DNA of 64,000 nucleotides from Promethearchaeota archaeon. GTDB taxonomy: Archaea; Asgardarchaeota; Lokiarchaeia; Helarchaeales; RDOG01. The translations under genes were made by a program, and so were the position numbers. Below the pieces are notes generated by a model, which worked only from the letters and a program-made list of their open reading frames with translations, did not search any database and was not told the DNA's origin. Within the stretch, counting starts at the first letter, position 1; each line of letters opens with the position of its first letter. The stretch is taken from positions 72,830 to 136,829 of the forward strand of contig RDOG01000012.1 in NCBI GenBank assembly GCA_011365055.1, written 5' to 3'. Of this stretch, positions 8,881-18,180 are shown one piece after another.

Positions 8881-10122
8881 GTGATTAATGACTTGGTTGA
8901 TATAACTTCAAAAGCTGCAGCAGCAATTGTTAGTACGTTTACTTTGAAACCTCACGAAAGATATTTGCAATCATTTGAAGAAATTGCAGCGACTGCTGCT
9001 ATGGGTGCAGTTAACTCATTTGAAAGTAATTCTAGAATTCGATTATCTAGAAAAGATTTTGATGGAATATTTCTTTCTAGTGCAACAGCCTCTAACGTAA
9101 TCGGTAGGGAAGGTCAACATAGTTGGGAAACTATTTTCGCATCAAATTTTGGTATCAATATAGATATACATGCCTTTTCTAAGGGTAGCGAAGCTTTACA
9201 CCACTGCATTACTGAATTAAAGGCCGGTGAAGTTGATTTTGTAATTTTAGCAGGATGTGACAAGAGATCTGATGAACAACATGTTGGAGATATTTCCAAT
9301 AAAAGCATTGATCCCAATCTTCGATTATGGAATTGGAGTTGGCAAAATGTATATGCAACAATAGCATCAAAATATCTTTACGAATCAATGACGAGTCATG
9401 AAGATTTGATGGCTATAGCAATTAATGATAAATATAATGCATCCAATAAGAAGGGTAAGTCATTAAAGGATTTTCTAAGCCTAAAATCTAAGAAATTACG
9501 AAGATTATCTTATGATCCTTTAACAAATAACGATTATGCTCTAACTACTTACGATGGCGCGGCAGCACTAATTCTATGTTCACCTGAGAAAGCATTCGAA
9601 TATGTTCAGAATCCTGTTTTTATCACAAGTTCTGCTAGCATGACTAGTCCATCAGAATTTTGGACTCAAGATAATCCCTTATCCTACCCTGGATTAGAAA
9701 AAGCTGTAAGAAAGGCTTATCAATCTGCAAAAATATCTCCAAAAAACATAGATGTTGTAAGTGTTGATACTAAAGTTACAATCGTTGGTCCAATTGCTTT
9801 GGAGGGATTAGGATTAATAAAATATCCTGCAATCAAGAAGATATCTGAACATATTAATAGCTTAGAACCAAATTATTCAGAATCACATATCAAATATAAA
9901 AATGATTTTGGTAAGGAGTTTATTATAAATCCAAATGGAAGTACATATGAGATTGGAAATATACCTGGAGTTTCTGGGTTGTATAGGCTTATTAATCTTT
10001 CTAAACAATTGAATGGGACTGCTAAAAATCAAGTCAAACCTGAACCTAGCATTGGACTTCTTCAAGAACAATCTGCATCTGGAATGAAACAAATGGTTCA
10101 TATATTGGAGGTAGAAAGATGA
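8881..10122 (+). CDS. Thiolase-superfamily protein of the HMG-CoA synthase complex, catalytic residues lost
   Basis: 413 aa from GTG 8881, immediately after the GGPP synthase stop. The archaeal thiolase that sits in operons with DUF35 and HMG-CoA synthase normally makes acetoacetyl-CoA and passes it on inside a complex. The fold and length match that family, but the key residues are replaced. The nucleophile motif ACASGG reads AFSKGS, so Phe99 takes the Cys place. The central His motif (VHDAFT) reads VDTKVT, with Asp296. The C-terminal GHP motif reads GNIPGVSG, with Asn360. The last catalytic region also lacks Cys (LLQEQSASG). It overlaps the DUF35-HMGCS gene by 4 bases. The likely role is a structural partner of the synthase (inference). 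Confidence 0.82.
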   Translation: MINDLVDITSKAAAAIVSTFTLKPHERYLQSFEEIAATAAMGAVNSFESNSRIRLSRKDFDGIFLSSATASNVIGREGQHSWETIFASNFGINIDIHAFSKGSEALHHCITELKAGEVDFVILAGCDKRSDEQHVGDISNKSIDPNLRLWNWSWQNVYATIASKYLYESMTSHEDLMAIAINDKYNASNKKGKSLKDFLSLKSKKLRRLSYDPLTNNDYALTTYDGAAALILCSPEKAFEYVQNPVFITSSASMTSPSEFWTQDNPLSYPGLEKAVRKAYQSAKISPKNIDVVSVDTKVTIVGPIALEGLGLIKYPAIKKISEHINSLEPNYSESHIKYKNDFGKEFIINPNGSTYEIGNIPGVSGLYRLINLSKQLNGTAKNQVKPEPSIGLLQEQSASGMKQMVHILEVER

Positions 10123-11774
10123 CACATCATAGATATGGTCTTCCATATTATATCCGAACATTGGAGATACGGCATAGATTAGTTGGGTTCAAACATTCCG
10201 AATGCGGGCGTATTTTTTTTAGTTCTAAAATCCACAATTTTTGTCCTATATGTGGGAGAGGTGGAATTATTTCAAAAGTATCTTTAATACAAGATGGTAT
10301 AATTGATTCAATTTCAATTAATAGAGAAACCCCAGACGAAGAAAAATGGATTGGTAATAAAGCAGTTGGAATTGTTGAAATGAATGTTGAAGGTACCAAA
10401 GTTAAAGTACCGACAGAGTTTACGGATTTTGAAATTCCAAATAAAAGTCCCTTTAAAGTTAACGAATGGATTTCTCAACCTGTAGAACCAACTGCTCGAA
10501 TTCTTGAATTCAATCCTGAAGGTGCACTCTATTATGGAATTAAATTCCGCCCTATTCCGAAAAGTAAAAAGATGCAAACGCCTTTTTTACCAAAATTAAT
10601 TGAAAGTGAAAAACCTGGGATTTCCTCAATTGGTATCAGCTTGCCTCGTTACCGTACAACAGCTGAGGAGATGGCTAGACAATTTCATATTGATCCGAAT
10701 TATATAAAAAAGGGATTGGGTGTAGAAGAAGTGTCTGTACCGTCTTGGGATCAAGATACCGGTACTTTTGCTGTAGATGCTTCACTTGATGCGCTTTCAA
10801 GGCTACCTAAAGAATTTATTGACACTATTGGGATGATTGTTGTAGGTTCAGAATCAAAACCCTATTCCGTAAAACCAACAGCAACTACTGTTCAAAGTTT
10901 TTTAGGTTGCAAAAACAATATAATTTGTTATGATGCAGAATTTGCTTGTATTGCAGCTGGGATGCAAATTAAAAATGCAATAGCATTAATAAAAACAGGT
11001 GAAATAGAGTCTGCACTTATCGTTGGATCGGATGTTTCTCAAGGCTCTCCAGGAGATCCTTTAGATCTTGATACTGGAGCGGGTGGAGTTTGTATTGTAA
11101 TTTCAAAATACAATGTAATTTTAGAATATACGGGTATGGATTTTCATGTTGGGGATCATCCTGATTTTGCCCGTCGTAAAAATCAAATTTATCCTTTTCA
11201 CGGTTATGCATTAACTGGTAATCCTTCCTATTTTGCGTTTCAAGGTGCAGCTATTGAAAAAACCTTAAAAAAACTTAACATGTCCATCGATCAGATTAAA
11301 GCTGCTACTTTTCATCAACCTAATTATAATTTTATGAAAAAAGAAATTATAAGATTTGGTTTAGATGATGCTACAAGATTTAAAAAAGGATTAAAACCAT
11401 GCATCATTGGCAAACCCGTCATAAAAATCGGAAATACTTATTCTGCAGCCACGATGTTTGGTTTAGCAGCTATAGTAAATGAACCTTACCATAAATTTGA
11501 TTTAGGTGAAGAAATAGCATTGAAAGTTGGTTTTGAAGATCCAAAAAATCCAATCTTGAAATTAGAAACTGGTGATTTTATCTTAACTGGATGGTATGGA
11601 TCAGGAGCTGCTGGTGGATGCTCCATTTTCAAAGTAACTGACAATATCGGGGAATACATAGAACATACAACGCCTTTTAATCAACGTATGATAAATTCAG
11701 AAGGAATTGGTGGAAACCGCTATGTATCATTATTGACTAGATATTTTGCAAAAGATATGATAAAAAAGGGATAA
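10119..11774 (+). CDS. DUF35 acyl-CoA-binding domain fused to HMG-CoA synthase
   Basis: 551 aa, about 200 longer than a normal archaeal HMG-CoA synthase. Residues 1-150 are a DUF35 module: a rubredoxin-like zinc ribbon with His26, Cys29, Cys42 and Cys45 (KHSECG and FCPICG), then an OB-fold. Residues 168-551 are HMG-CoA synthase with all catalytic residues: Glu245 in GSESK, Cys277 in EFACIAAG and His399 in FHQPN. It condenses acetoacetyl-CoA with acetyl-CoA. In described archaeal systems DUF35 is a separate bridging subunit between thiolase and HMGCS; here it is covalently joined. The upstream thiolase-like partner overlaps by 4 bases, and HMG-CoA reductase starts in the stop codon. Confidence 0.9.
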   Translation: MTHHRYGLPYYIRTLEIRHRLVGFKHSECGRIFFSSKIHNFCPICGRGGIISKVSLIQDGIIDSISINRETPDEEKWIGNKAVGIVEMNVEGTKVKVPTEFTDFEIPNKSPFKVNEWISQPVEPTARILEFNPEGALYYGIKFRPIPKSKKMQTPFLPKLIESEKPGISSIGISLPRYRTTAEEMARQFHIDPNYIKKGLGVEEVSVPSWDQDTGTFAVDASLDALSRLPKEFIDTIGMIVVGSESKPYSVKPTATTVQSFLGCKNNIICYDAEFACIAAGMQIKNAIALIKTGEIESALIVGSDVSQGSPGDPLDLDTGAGGVCIVISKYNVILEYTGMDFHVGDHPDFARRKNQIYPFHGYALTGNPSYFAFQGAAIEKTLKKLNMSIDQIKAATFHQPNYNFMKKEIIRFGLDDATRFKKGLKPCIIGKPVIKIGNTYSAATMFGLAAIVNEPYHKFDLGEEIALKVGFEDPKNPILKLETGDFILTGWYGSGAAGGCSIFKVTDNIGEYIEHTTPFNQRMINSEGIGGNRYVSLLTRYFAKDMIKKG

Positions 11775-13042
11775 TGGGGGAAATCTTCTTGAATGAAGAA
11801 GCTATCATAAAAAAACTTGAAAATGGAACTCTAAAATTACATCAAGTGGAAAATGAAATAAATGGAGATATAAATGCAGCTACGAGGATTCGTAGAAAGT
11901 ATATTGAAAAAATTAAAAATTTGAAGCTGCAAAATATTGGATCATATAGTATGGATATGTCTTTAACTGCATCGAGAAATATTGAAAATCCAATAGGTTG
12001 TGCATCACTTCCAATTGGCATTGCTGGTCCCTTGAAAGTTAATGGAGAGATTGCAGATGGAGAATATTTAATTCCCTTAGCAACTACTGAAGGTGCACTC
12101 GTTGCTTCAGTCAGTAGAGGATGCAATATAATTACAAAAAGTGGTGGCGCAAACGTTAGAATAATTAAAAATCTTATGACAAGAGCACCAGCAATGAAAA
12201 TATTGGAAACACCATATGTTGAAAATGCCTTAAAATTAAAAAAATGGGTCGAAGATAATTTTAAAACTATTAAAAAAGTATTTTTAGAAGTAGATCCATT
12301 TGCATCATTAGAAGAAATGCAAACTTGGATTATTGGAAGAACAATTTTTTTCCGATTTCTAGTTTTTCCAGCAGATGCAATGGGAATGAATATGATAACA
12401 ACGGGTTCTGAAAAAGCTTGTCAATTTATATCTCAAAATGCCCCAATTAAATGCGAACTGGTTGCAACCAGTGGGAATATGTGTGTGGATAAAAAACCAA
12501 GTGCTTTAAATTATATTCTTGGAAGAGGAAAAACTGTACAAGCTGAAGTTGTAATGAAAAGAAATTATATAGAAAACGTTCTAAAAACAACACCCGAAGG
12601 TATGGTTGAAGTAGTTTATCGAAAATTATACTTGGGAACCGGTCAAGCAGCAGCTTATGGTTTAAACGCGCATGTTGCAAACATACTTGCTGCTTTATTT
12701 ATTGCTACTGGGCAAGATCCTGCACAAGTTGTGGAAGGCTCAATGGGTATAGTTTCAGCCGAAATTCTTGAAAATAAAGATCTTTATTTTTCGTTAATGC
12801 TACCAAGTCTTGAAATAGGTACAATCGGAGGTGGAACAAACCTTCCAACTCAAAATGAAGCTCTACAAATAATGGATTGTGCTGGTTTCTATAAAGATAA
12901 ACCACCAGGGACTAAAAGTAAGAAATTTGGAGAAATTATTACAGCAACGGCTCTTGCAGGAGAAATCAGTCTTTGTGCAGCTTTATCTGCGGGTCATTTA
13001 GCTAGTTCTCATGAAAGATTAGGACGTGGAAAAAAAGAATAA
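11774..13042 (+). CDS. hmgA: HMG-CoA reductase (class I)
   Basis: 422 aa; reduces HMG-CoA to mevalonate. Catalytic Glu lies in TTEGALVASVSRG near residue 96, the NADPH motif is DAMGMNMITTGSEKA, the catalytic Lys is in VDKKPSALNYILGRGK, Asp is in GQDPAQVVEGS, and the C-terminal His is in GHLASSHERLGRG. GTIGGGTNLPTQ is also present. These match class I enzymes of archaea and eukaryotes. TAATG overlap with the HMG-CoA synthase stop implies coupled translation. Confidence 0.96.
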   Translation: MGEIFLNEEAIIKKLENGTLKLHQVENEINGDINAATRIRRKYIEKIKNLKLQNIGSYSMDMSLTASRNIENPIGCASLPIGIAGPLKVNGEIADGEYLIPLATTEGALVASVSRGCNIITKSGGANVRIIKNLMTRAPAMKILETPYVENALKLKKWVEDNFKTIKKVFLEVDPFASLEEMQTWIIGRTIFFRFLVFPADAMGMNMITTGSEKACQFISQNAPIKCELVATSGNMCVDKKPSALNYILGRGKTVQAEVVMKRNYIENVLKTTPEGMVEVVYRKLYLGTGQAAAYGLNAHVANILAALFIATGQDPAQVVEGSMGIVSAEILENKDLYFSLMLPSLEIGTIGGGTNLPTQNEALQIMDCAGFYKDKPPGTKSKKFGEIITATALAGEISLCAALSAGHLASSHERLGRGKKE

Positions 13043-13091
13043 TTAATTCAAAATTCTAATATATAAATAGTTCAAAATTCAATTTTTGGTT

Positions 13092-14153
13092 GTGATTAAA
13101 TTATCTAGGGAAACAGAATCTCGGAAACTAGATCATATAAAAATTTCATTGGATAAAAAAATAGAATTCAATGAGAAAACTACTGGTTTTGAAGATATTG
13201 AGTTAATACATCATGCTTTACCCGAGCTTAATCTTAGTTCAATTGATACTAAAATTACTTTTCTTAAAAGAAAATTCAATGCTCCGATTTTAATTGAAGC
13301 CATGACAGGAGGAAATGAAAATTCTAAAGAAATTAATGAGGTACTTGCTAAGCTTGCATTAGAATTTAATGTCCCAATGGGAATTGGAAGCCAAAGAGCA
13401 GGAATCGAAAATAAAAAAGTAGTCGATTCATATAAAATTGCACGAAATGTCTCAAAAGACATATTTTTAATAGGGAATATTGGTGGCGCACAATTAGTTA
13501 AGGGTTATGGAATCGAGGAAGTTAATACATGCATTGAAATGATTGAAGCAAATGCAATTGCCATACATCTTAATCCTTTACAAGAATCTCTTCAAAAAGA
13601 AGGAGATAAAAACTTTAAAGGTATTCTAAAAAGAATTGAGGAATTAAAAAATAAGATTTCTGTTCCTATAATCATAAAAGAAACTGGTTGTGGTTTTTGC
13701 AAAGAGGATTTAAGATTGCTAAAGTCGATAGGAGTAAAAAATATCGATATTTCAGGTGCCGGAGGAACGAGTTGGGCAGCTGTGGAGCATTATCGAAATG
13801 AAAAATACCCTGCTTTAGAACGTCTCTCAAGTACTTTTTGGGATTGGGGGATTCCAACAGTAGTTTCAACAATATGGGCCTCAGAAATGGGCTTTGACGT
13901 TATATCTTCTGGTGGAATAAGAAATGGATTAGATATAGCAAAGGCTATTAATTGTGGTGCATTAATAGCTGGTATGGCTCATCCATTTCTGAAACATGCA
14001 TTTTATAATGATTTAGATAGCTTAAAACAGCAAATGGAACAATTAATTCTTGAATTAAAGACAGCAATGTTCCTAACGAAATCCGGAGACATTCATGCAT
14101 TAATGACAGCGGAGAAAATTATTCAAGGCAAAACAAAAAATTGGTTATATTAA
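13092..14153 (+). CDS. fni: Isopentenyl-diphosphate isomerase, type 2 (FMN-dependent)
   Basis: 353 aa from GTG 13092, preferred over TTG 13086 because family proteins begin shortly before the R-x-x-x-R-K-x-D-H motif (RETESRKLDHI). It interconverts IPP and DMAPP with FMN and NADPH. Also seen are the substrate/FMN motifs EAMTGGNENS near residue 74, GIGSQRAGI near 98, HLNPLQE near 158 and the FMN phosphate site SGAGGTSWAAVE with SSGGIRNGLD near the C-terminus. It closes the rightward lipid operon and converges with carS, with 13 bases between them. Confidence 0.95.
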   Translation: MIKLSRETESRKLDHIKISLDKKIEFNEKTTGFEDIELIHHALPELNLSSIDTKITFLKRKFNAPILIEAMTGGNENSKEINEVLAKLALEFNVPMGIGSQRAGIENKKVVDSYKIARNVSKDIFLIGNIGGAQLVKGYGIEEVNTCIEMIEANAIAIHLNPLQESLQKEGDKNFKGILKRIEELKNKISVPIIIKETGCGFCKEDLRLLKSIGVKNIDISGAGGTSWAAVEHYRNEKYPALERLSSTFWDWGIPTVVSTIWASEMGFDVISSGGIRNGLDIAKAINCGALIAGMAHPFLKHAFYNDLDSLKQQMEQLILELKTAMFLTKSGDIHALMTAEKIIQGKTKNWLY

Positions 14154-14166
14154 GATTAAAGACTAA

Positions 14167-14775
14167 TTACCAAGGTTCATTTTTTAATCCTAGTTTAAAT
14201 GCACTTCTATTAGCTACAACATGTAAGACTGGAGTAACAATTATAACGAATAGAAGAATTGGCCAAACTATTAAAAAATTAATTACCCAAAATTCAATAA
14301 GAGAAAATAAAACAGCTCCTAAAATGAAATCAAGTTGATCTAAAATTGGGAATTTTGCACCTCGCTCTCTTTTAAACCGCCTTTTTATAAAAGATCCTAT
14401 CATATCTCCCATTAATGCACCAAATGCTAATAAAAATCCTCTTAAAATAGTCATATCATATAAAATAGGATGACAAATTGGGTCAGCAAAACCAAAATTA
14501 TATTCAAATTTGGCAGCAGCTACAGCTCCCAAGACTATCAACCACATCACAAATCCACCAAATGTTCCTATTAATGTTCCTCCAAGTAAACCTTGCCATG
14601 TTTTTCCATCACCGAGAATTCGTTGATCATCAAAAAAATTCTTTCCTAAATCAATAGGTCTTCCTTTAATATATTTACCCATTAAAACTGCTCCACCGTT
14701 GGCAAAATATGCCGGTAAAATGTAAAAGAAGCCTATTGGGATTATCCAAAGAAAATCTAATAAAGTTTGCATCAT
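14167..14775 (-). CDS. carS: CDP-archaeol synthase
   Basis: 202 aa membrane cytidylyltransferase of the DUF46/CarS family that activates 2,3-di-geranylgeranylglycerol phosphate with CTP. N-terminal motif PAYFANGGAVLMGK near residue 20, then GRPIDLGKNF, DQRILGDGKTWQGLLGG and the C-terminal MGDMIGSFIKRRFKRERG with Asp and Arg/Lys residues typical of the CTP site. Five to six helices. It completes the visible ether-lipid core pathway. Its start overlaps the upstream membrane gene by 4 bases. Confidence 0.94.
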   Translation of the reverse strand: MMQTLLDFLWIIPIGFFYILPAYFANGGAVLMGKYIKGRPIDLGKNFFDDQRILGDGKTWQGLLGGTLIGTFGGFVMWLIVLGAVAAAKFEYNFGFADPICHPILYDMTILRGFLLAFGALMGDMIGSFIKRRFKRERGAKFPILDQLDFILGAVLFSLIEFWVINFLIVWPILLFVIIVTPVLHVVANRSAFKLGLKNEPW

Positions 14776-15407
14776 TCATCCCTTTGTGCTCGTACTATGA
14801 TTTGAAAATTCCTTACATCTTCAGCATCTCTACCGACAAGAAAAGCACCAACACTAAGAAACATAATTCCTGCAACTGTATCGAACAAATTATAAGCAAA
14901 TAAAATGAAAATAATTCCATTTACCATAAAAATCATTCCCATAAAGTTTTCATGAATGTGCAAACCGAGTAAAATAAATTTTCCCCCTTTTTGATCTGAA
15001 ACTAGTTTATCTGCTACATGAGGTAATGAGATCATCATAAATAAAGCAAAAAATATCAGGAAAAAAGCAGTTATAGCAGTTTGAACTTCATTAGATAAAG
15101 GTAAATTTGGAACAAAAATCCATGCTACACCAAGAACAATGAGAAAAGTTAAAGTAATTAAAAAAAATTTCATATATTTTCGAGATTTTTTATCAATGAT
15201 TTCTTCTTTTGGTTTATCTAATCTTACACTTGAAAGAACTATAATTGCTAAAATCAACATGGATATATATAAAATTCTTATTGCTTGAATAATTTCAGGA
15301 ATTATATAGATTACCAAATACGAGATAATTAGCATTACCCCATATACAAAAGCACAAATTAATCCCGCCAATAATATAATAGTTCCTAATTTTCTTTGTT
15401 TCGACAT
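14772..15407 (-). CDS. Unknown polytopic membrane protein upstream of carS
   Basis: 211 aa with about six hydrophobic helices, a charged KPKEEIIDKKSRKYMK loop near residue 65 and a soluble C-terminal tail (DAEDVRNFQIIVRAQRDE). No family recognised. Translational overlap with carS suggests a role in, or co-regulation with, lipid synthesis, but nothing in the sequence names a reaction. Confidence 0.7.
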   Translation of the reverse strand: MSKQRKLGTIILLAGLICAFVYGVMLIISYLVIYIIPEIIQAIRILYISMLILAIIVLSSVRLDKPKEEIIDKKSRKYMKFFLITLTFLIVLGVAWIFVPNLPLSNEVQTAITAFFLIFFALFMMISLPHVADKLVSDQKGGKFILLGLHIHENFMGMIFMVNGIIFILFAYNLFDTVAGIMFLSVGAFLVGRDAEDVRNFQIIVRAQRDE

Positions 15408-15780
15408 TAACTTCCCACTAATTGAACTTTTTTAAATTCATTACAAAAATACAACTTATAAAAATTCCCTATTTTGTTATATTTCAATTTTTCAATTAAA
15501 ATTTCTTTTAAAATATCCAATTTTACTCATTTAATGAGAATTTTATAGAATATAACGAATTAAAAATGATATTTAAAGTTGAATCTCATTAAATTCCTTA
15601 ATATATTTTTTAATTAGTTTATTATTGAGATTATGGATTATTTTTTCTTTAAAAGTGATAGACCTCAATAAATATTCTAACATGTATTCAAATTTTATGT
15701 TTTTTAAATAATTAAAGAATATTTTTTTACTAATTATTTGATAATTGAAAATAGATAATAAATAATTAAAGGAATTTTGA
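15408..15780. other. AT-rich intergenic region upstream of carS operon and trmO
   Basis: 373 bases between divergent genes, very rich in A and T. It presumably holds both promoters. No open frame, RNA fold or clear repeat was recognised. Confidence 0.4.
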
Positions 15781-16266
15781 ATGAAGAATATTATTTATCA
15801 AGCTATTGGAATAATTCACTCGCCTTTTAAAGAACCTAAAAATACTCCTATTCAACCAATTGCTTCTAGAGGAACTAAAGGTATGGTAGAAATTTTTCCA
15901 GATTATGTTGAGGGACTTAAAGATCTTGATGGATTTTCCCATATCATATTAATATATCATTTTCATTTGGCACGTCCATATTCATTACTTGTCAAACCAT
16001 TTTTAGATGATCAAGATAGGGGATTATTTGCCACGAGAGCACCCTCCCGTCCCAATCCTATTGGGATTTCGATAGTAAGGCTCATCAAGATCGAAGAGAA
16101 CATACTTTACGTGCGAGATCTTGACGTGATTGAAGGAACACCTCTTTTAGATTTAAAACCTCATGCTCCTGAATTCTTTGGTACAGATAAAATTAAAATA
16201 GGTTGGTTGACGGATAAAATTAACAAAATTGCAAAAGAAAAAGATAATGGCAGGTTTACTACTTAA
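15781..16266 (+). CDS. trmO: tRNA t6A37 N6-methyltransferase, TrmO/YaeB family
   Basis: 161 aa, the size of the single-domain TsaA/TrmO family, which methylates N6-threonylcarbamoyladenosine 37 of some tRNAs using SAM. Visible signatures are IGIIHSPFKEPKNTPIQP at the N-terminus, EGLKDLDGFSHIILIYHFH near residue 43, RAPSRPNPIGISIVRLI near 88 and LDVIEGTPLLDLKPHAP near 120. It stands alone between divergent operons. In some archaea members of this family remain untested, so the exact tRNA target is unknown. Confidence 0.88.
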   Translation: MKNIIYQAIGIIHSPFKEPKNTPIQPIASRGTKGMVEIFPDYVEGLKDLDGFSHIILIYHFHLARPYSLLVKPFLDDQDRGLFATRAPSRPNPIGISIVRLIKIEENILYVRDLDVIEGTPLLDLKPHAPEFFGTDKIKIGWLTDKINKIAKEKDNGRFTT

Positions 16267-16358
16267 GAAATAGGATGAACATAATTAAAAAGCTTTAATT
16301 TTTTATAGTTAAATTTTCTATTTCTCTTGACAATTATTCTCTGTATAAATTAATTTGT

Positions 16359-18167
16359 GTGACTTTGAGCGTGAATCAACAAGAATTTTCTCCAGAAAAG
16401 GATGAATTTTATAAACCGAGGAAAAAAGGAGCAATAAGATGGATAATAGCTCATATATTAAAAGGAATAAATAAATTTATTTTCTTCATCATCGTACTTT
16501 GCATCATAACTTCATCCATACTTTCTTCAAGTGTTCTTATTAATGTTGGACTTGCAATTAATGACTTTTTAGCTGGCAATTTTGCCACGTTAGGTTTCTA
16601 TACACTAATAATTCTTATTTTAGCTGTTTCTGCCCCTTTATTGACATTATTTTCAAGTTTCTTGAGGGAATATCTTGCTCAAAAAATGGAGCGAGATGTT
16701 AGAAAAGAATTTTATGCAAGCTTATTAGGAAAGAGTCAATCGTTTCATGATTTGCAAAAAATTGGTGAACTAATGGCCCGAGCAACAAATGACGTAAGAA
16801 TGCTGAATTATTTAATTAGCCCTGCGCTCTCGCTCATTATTGATGCCTTTACTTCCTTGATAGTTCCGTTGATTTATATAATAATTTATTTTCCACCACA
16901 GTTATTGTTAATCATAACTCCTATGTTTTTTATTATTGCATTTCTGATTTCTTTGAGATCCTATAGTAATCGTCTTGGTCCAGTAACAGAAAGGTTGCAG
17001 ATGGATTTTGGGAAAATGAATGCAGTACTCAATGAATCATTAGCGGCAATCGAAGTTGTGAAATCGACAACTACTGAAAATTATGAATTAGAGAAATATA
17101 TCAAGCATGTAAAAGATTATAAAGATACTTATGTAAAAGAAGGATATATTGAAGCTAAATATTTACCAATTCTTTTACTAGCAATAGCAATAACCATTGG
17201 TCTTTCTCAAAGTATTTTTTTAAATATTTTTGGATTATTAAATATTGGTCAAATAATAACATACATTGGATTATTAACTCAATTGCGTTTTCCTACCTTT
17301 ATTTCAACCTTTGTTTTTACTATGGTGCGCTTAGCAATAGCTGGAGCAGATCGATTGCTTGAAATTATAAACAAAGAAACCGAAATAAGCCATAATGCTG
17401 AAGGGATCAAGAAACAAATACTAGGAAACGTGAAATTTGAAGATGTCTCCTTTATTTATCCAAATACTCAAAAGGCGGTATTGAAAAAAATATCCTTTGA
17501 AGTAAAACCCGGGCAGACAATTGCGATAGTTGGAACTACAGGTTCTGGAAAAAGCACGTTGACAAAACTTATCACACGTCTTTATGATGTAACTAGTGGA
17601 AGAATACTAGTAGATGATATTGATGTTAGAGAATACGCTCTGGAGTCATTGCGTGGTCAAATATCATTTATAGAGCAAGATATATTTTTATTTTCAACTT
17701 CCATTCTCGAGAATATTACGTTTGGAAAGGAACGGAATTTAAACGAAGTTATATCTGTCGCAAAACAAGCTCAAGCACATGAATTTATCACTAGATTACC
17801 TAAAGGTTACGAATCACAAGCAGGAGAGCGAGGTGTTCAATTAAGTGGTGGTGAAAAACAAAGGATCGCTATCGCACGTTCTTTTTTGGTGGATGCACCC
17901 ATATTAATTCTTGATGATGCTACTGCTGCTATCGATAGTGATACAGAAGATAAAATTCAACGAGCTATCAATTCCATCCGTCGAAATAGAACAACTTTCT
18001 TAATAACGCATAGGTTGTCTCAAATTCGTTGGGCTGACTTAATTATTGTTTTAAAAAGAGGAGAGATCGTTAGTTGTGGAAGCCACGCTGAGCTATTAAA
18101 AACTTCAGAAGAATATAAGAAAATTTTTGTCAAAAAATTTGAAGTAGAAGAAGAAAAATTATGTTAA
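16359..18167 (+). CDS. ABC exporter half-transporter, subunit 1
   Basis: 602 aa from GTG 16359: a cytoplasmic N-tail, six membrane helices (about 35-330) and a nucleotide-binding domain. Walker A is VGTTGSGKST, the signature is intact (LSGGEKQR) and the H-loop is ITHRLS, but the Walker B catalytic Glu is replaced by Asp (LILDDATAAID). The next gene, 13 bases on, has the opposite defect in the signature. Together they fit a type IV heterodimeric exporter with one degenerate ATP site. The substrate is unknown; lipids or drugs are usual for the family. Confidence 0.9.
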   Translation: MTLSVNQQEFSPEKDEFYKPRKKGAIRWIIAHILKGINKFIFFIIVLCIITSSILSSSVLINVGLAINDFLAGNFATLGFYTLIILILAVSAPLLTLFSSFLREYLAQKMERDVRKEFYASLLGKSQSFHDLQKIGELMARATNDVRMLNYLISPALSLIIDAFTSLIVPLIYIIIYFPPQLLLIITPMFFIIAFLISLRSYSNRLGPVTERLQMDFGKMNAVLNESLAAIEVVKSTTTENYELEKYIKHVKDYKDTYVKEGYIEAKYLPILLLAIAITIGLSQSIFLNIFGLLNIGQIITYIGLLTQLRFPTFISTFVFTMVRLAIAGADRLLEIINKETEISHNAEGIKKQILGNVKFEDVSFIYPNTQKAVLKKISFEVKPGQTIAIVGTTGSGKSTLTKLITRLYDVTSGRILVDDIDVREYALESLRGQISFIEQDIFLFSTSILENITFGKERNLNEVISVAKQAQAHEFITRLPKGYESQAGERGVQLSGGEKQRIAIARSFLVDAPILILDDATAAIDSDTEDKIQRAINSIRRNRTTFLITHRLSQIRWADLIIVLKRGEIVSCGSHAELLKTSEEYKKIFVKKFEVEEEKLC

Positions 18168-18180
18168 GGTGTAATTAATA

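Noticed and set aside
10314..10577. Open frame antisense to the DUF35 domain, and similar ones at 12447 and 17-19 kb
   Set aside because: Low-complexity Phe/Leu-rich products opposite well-supported genes.
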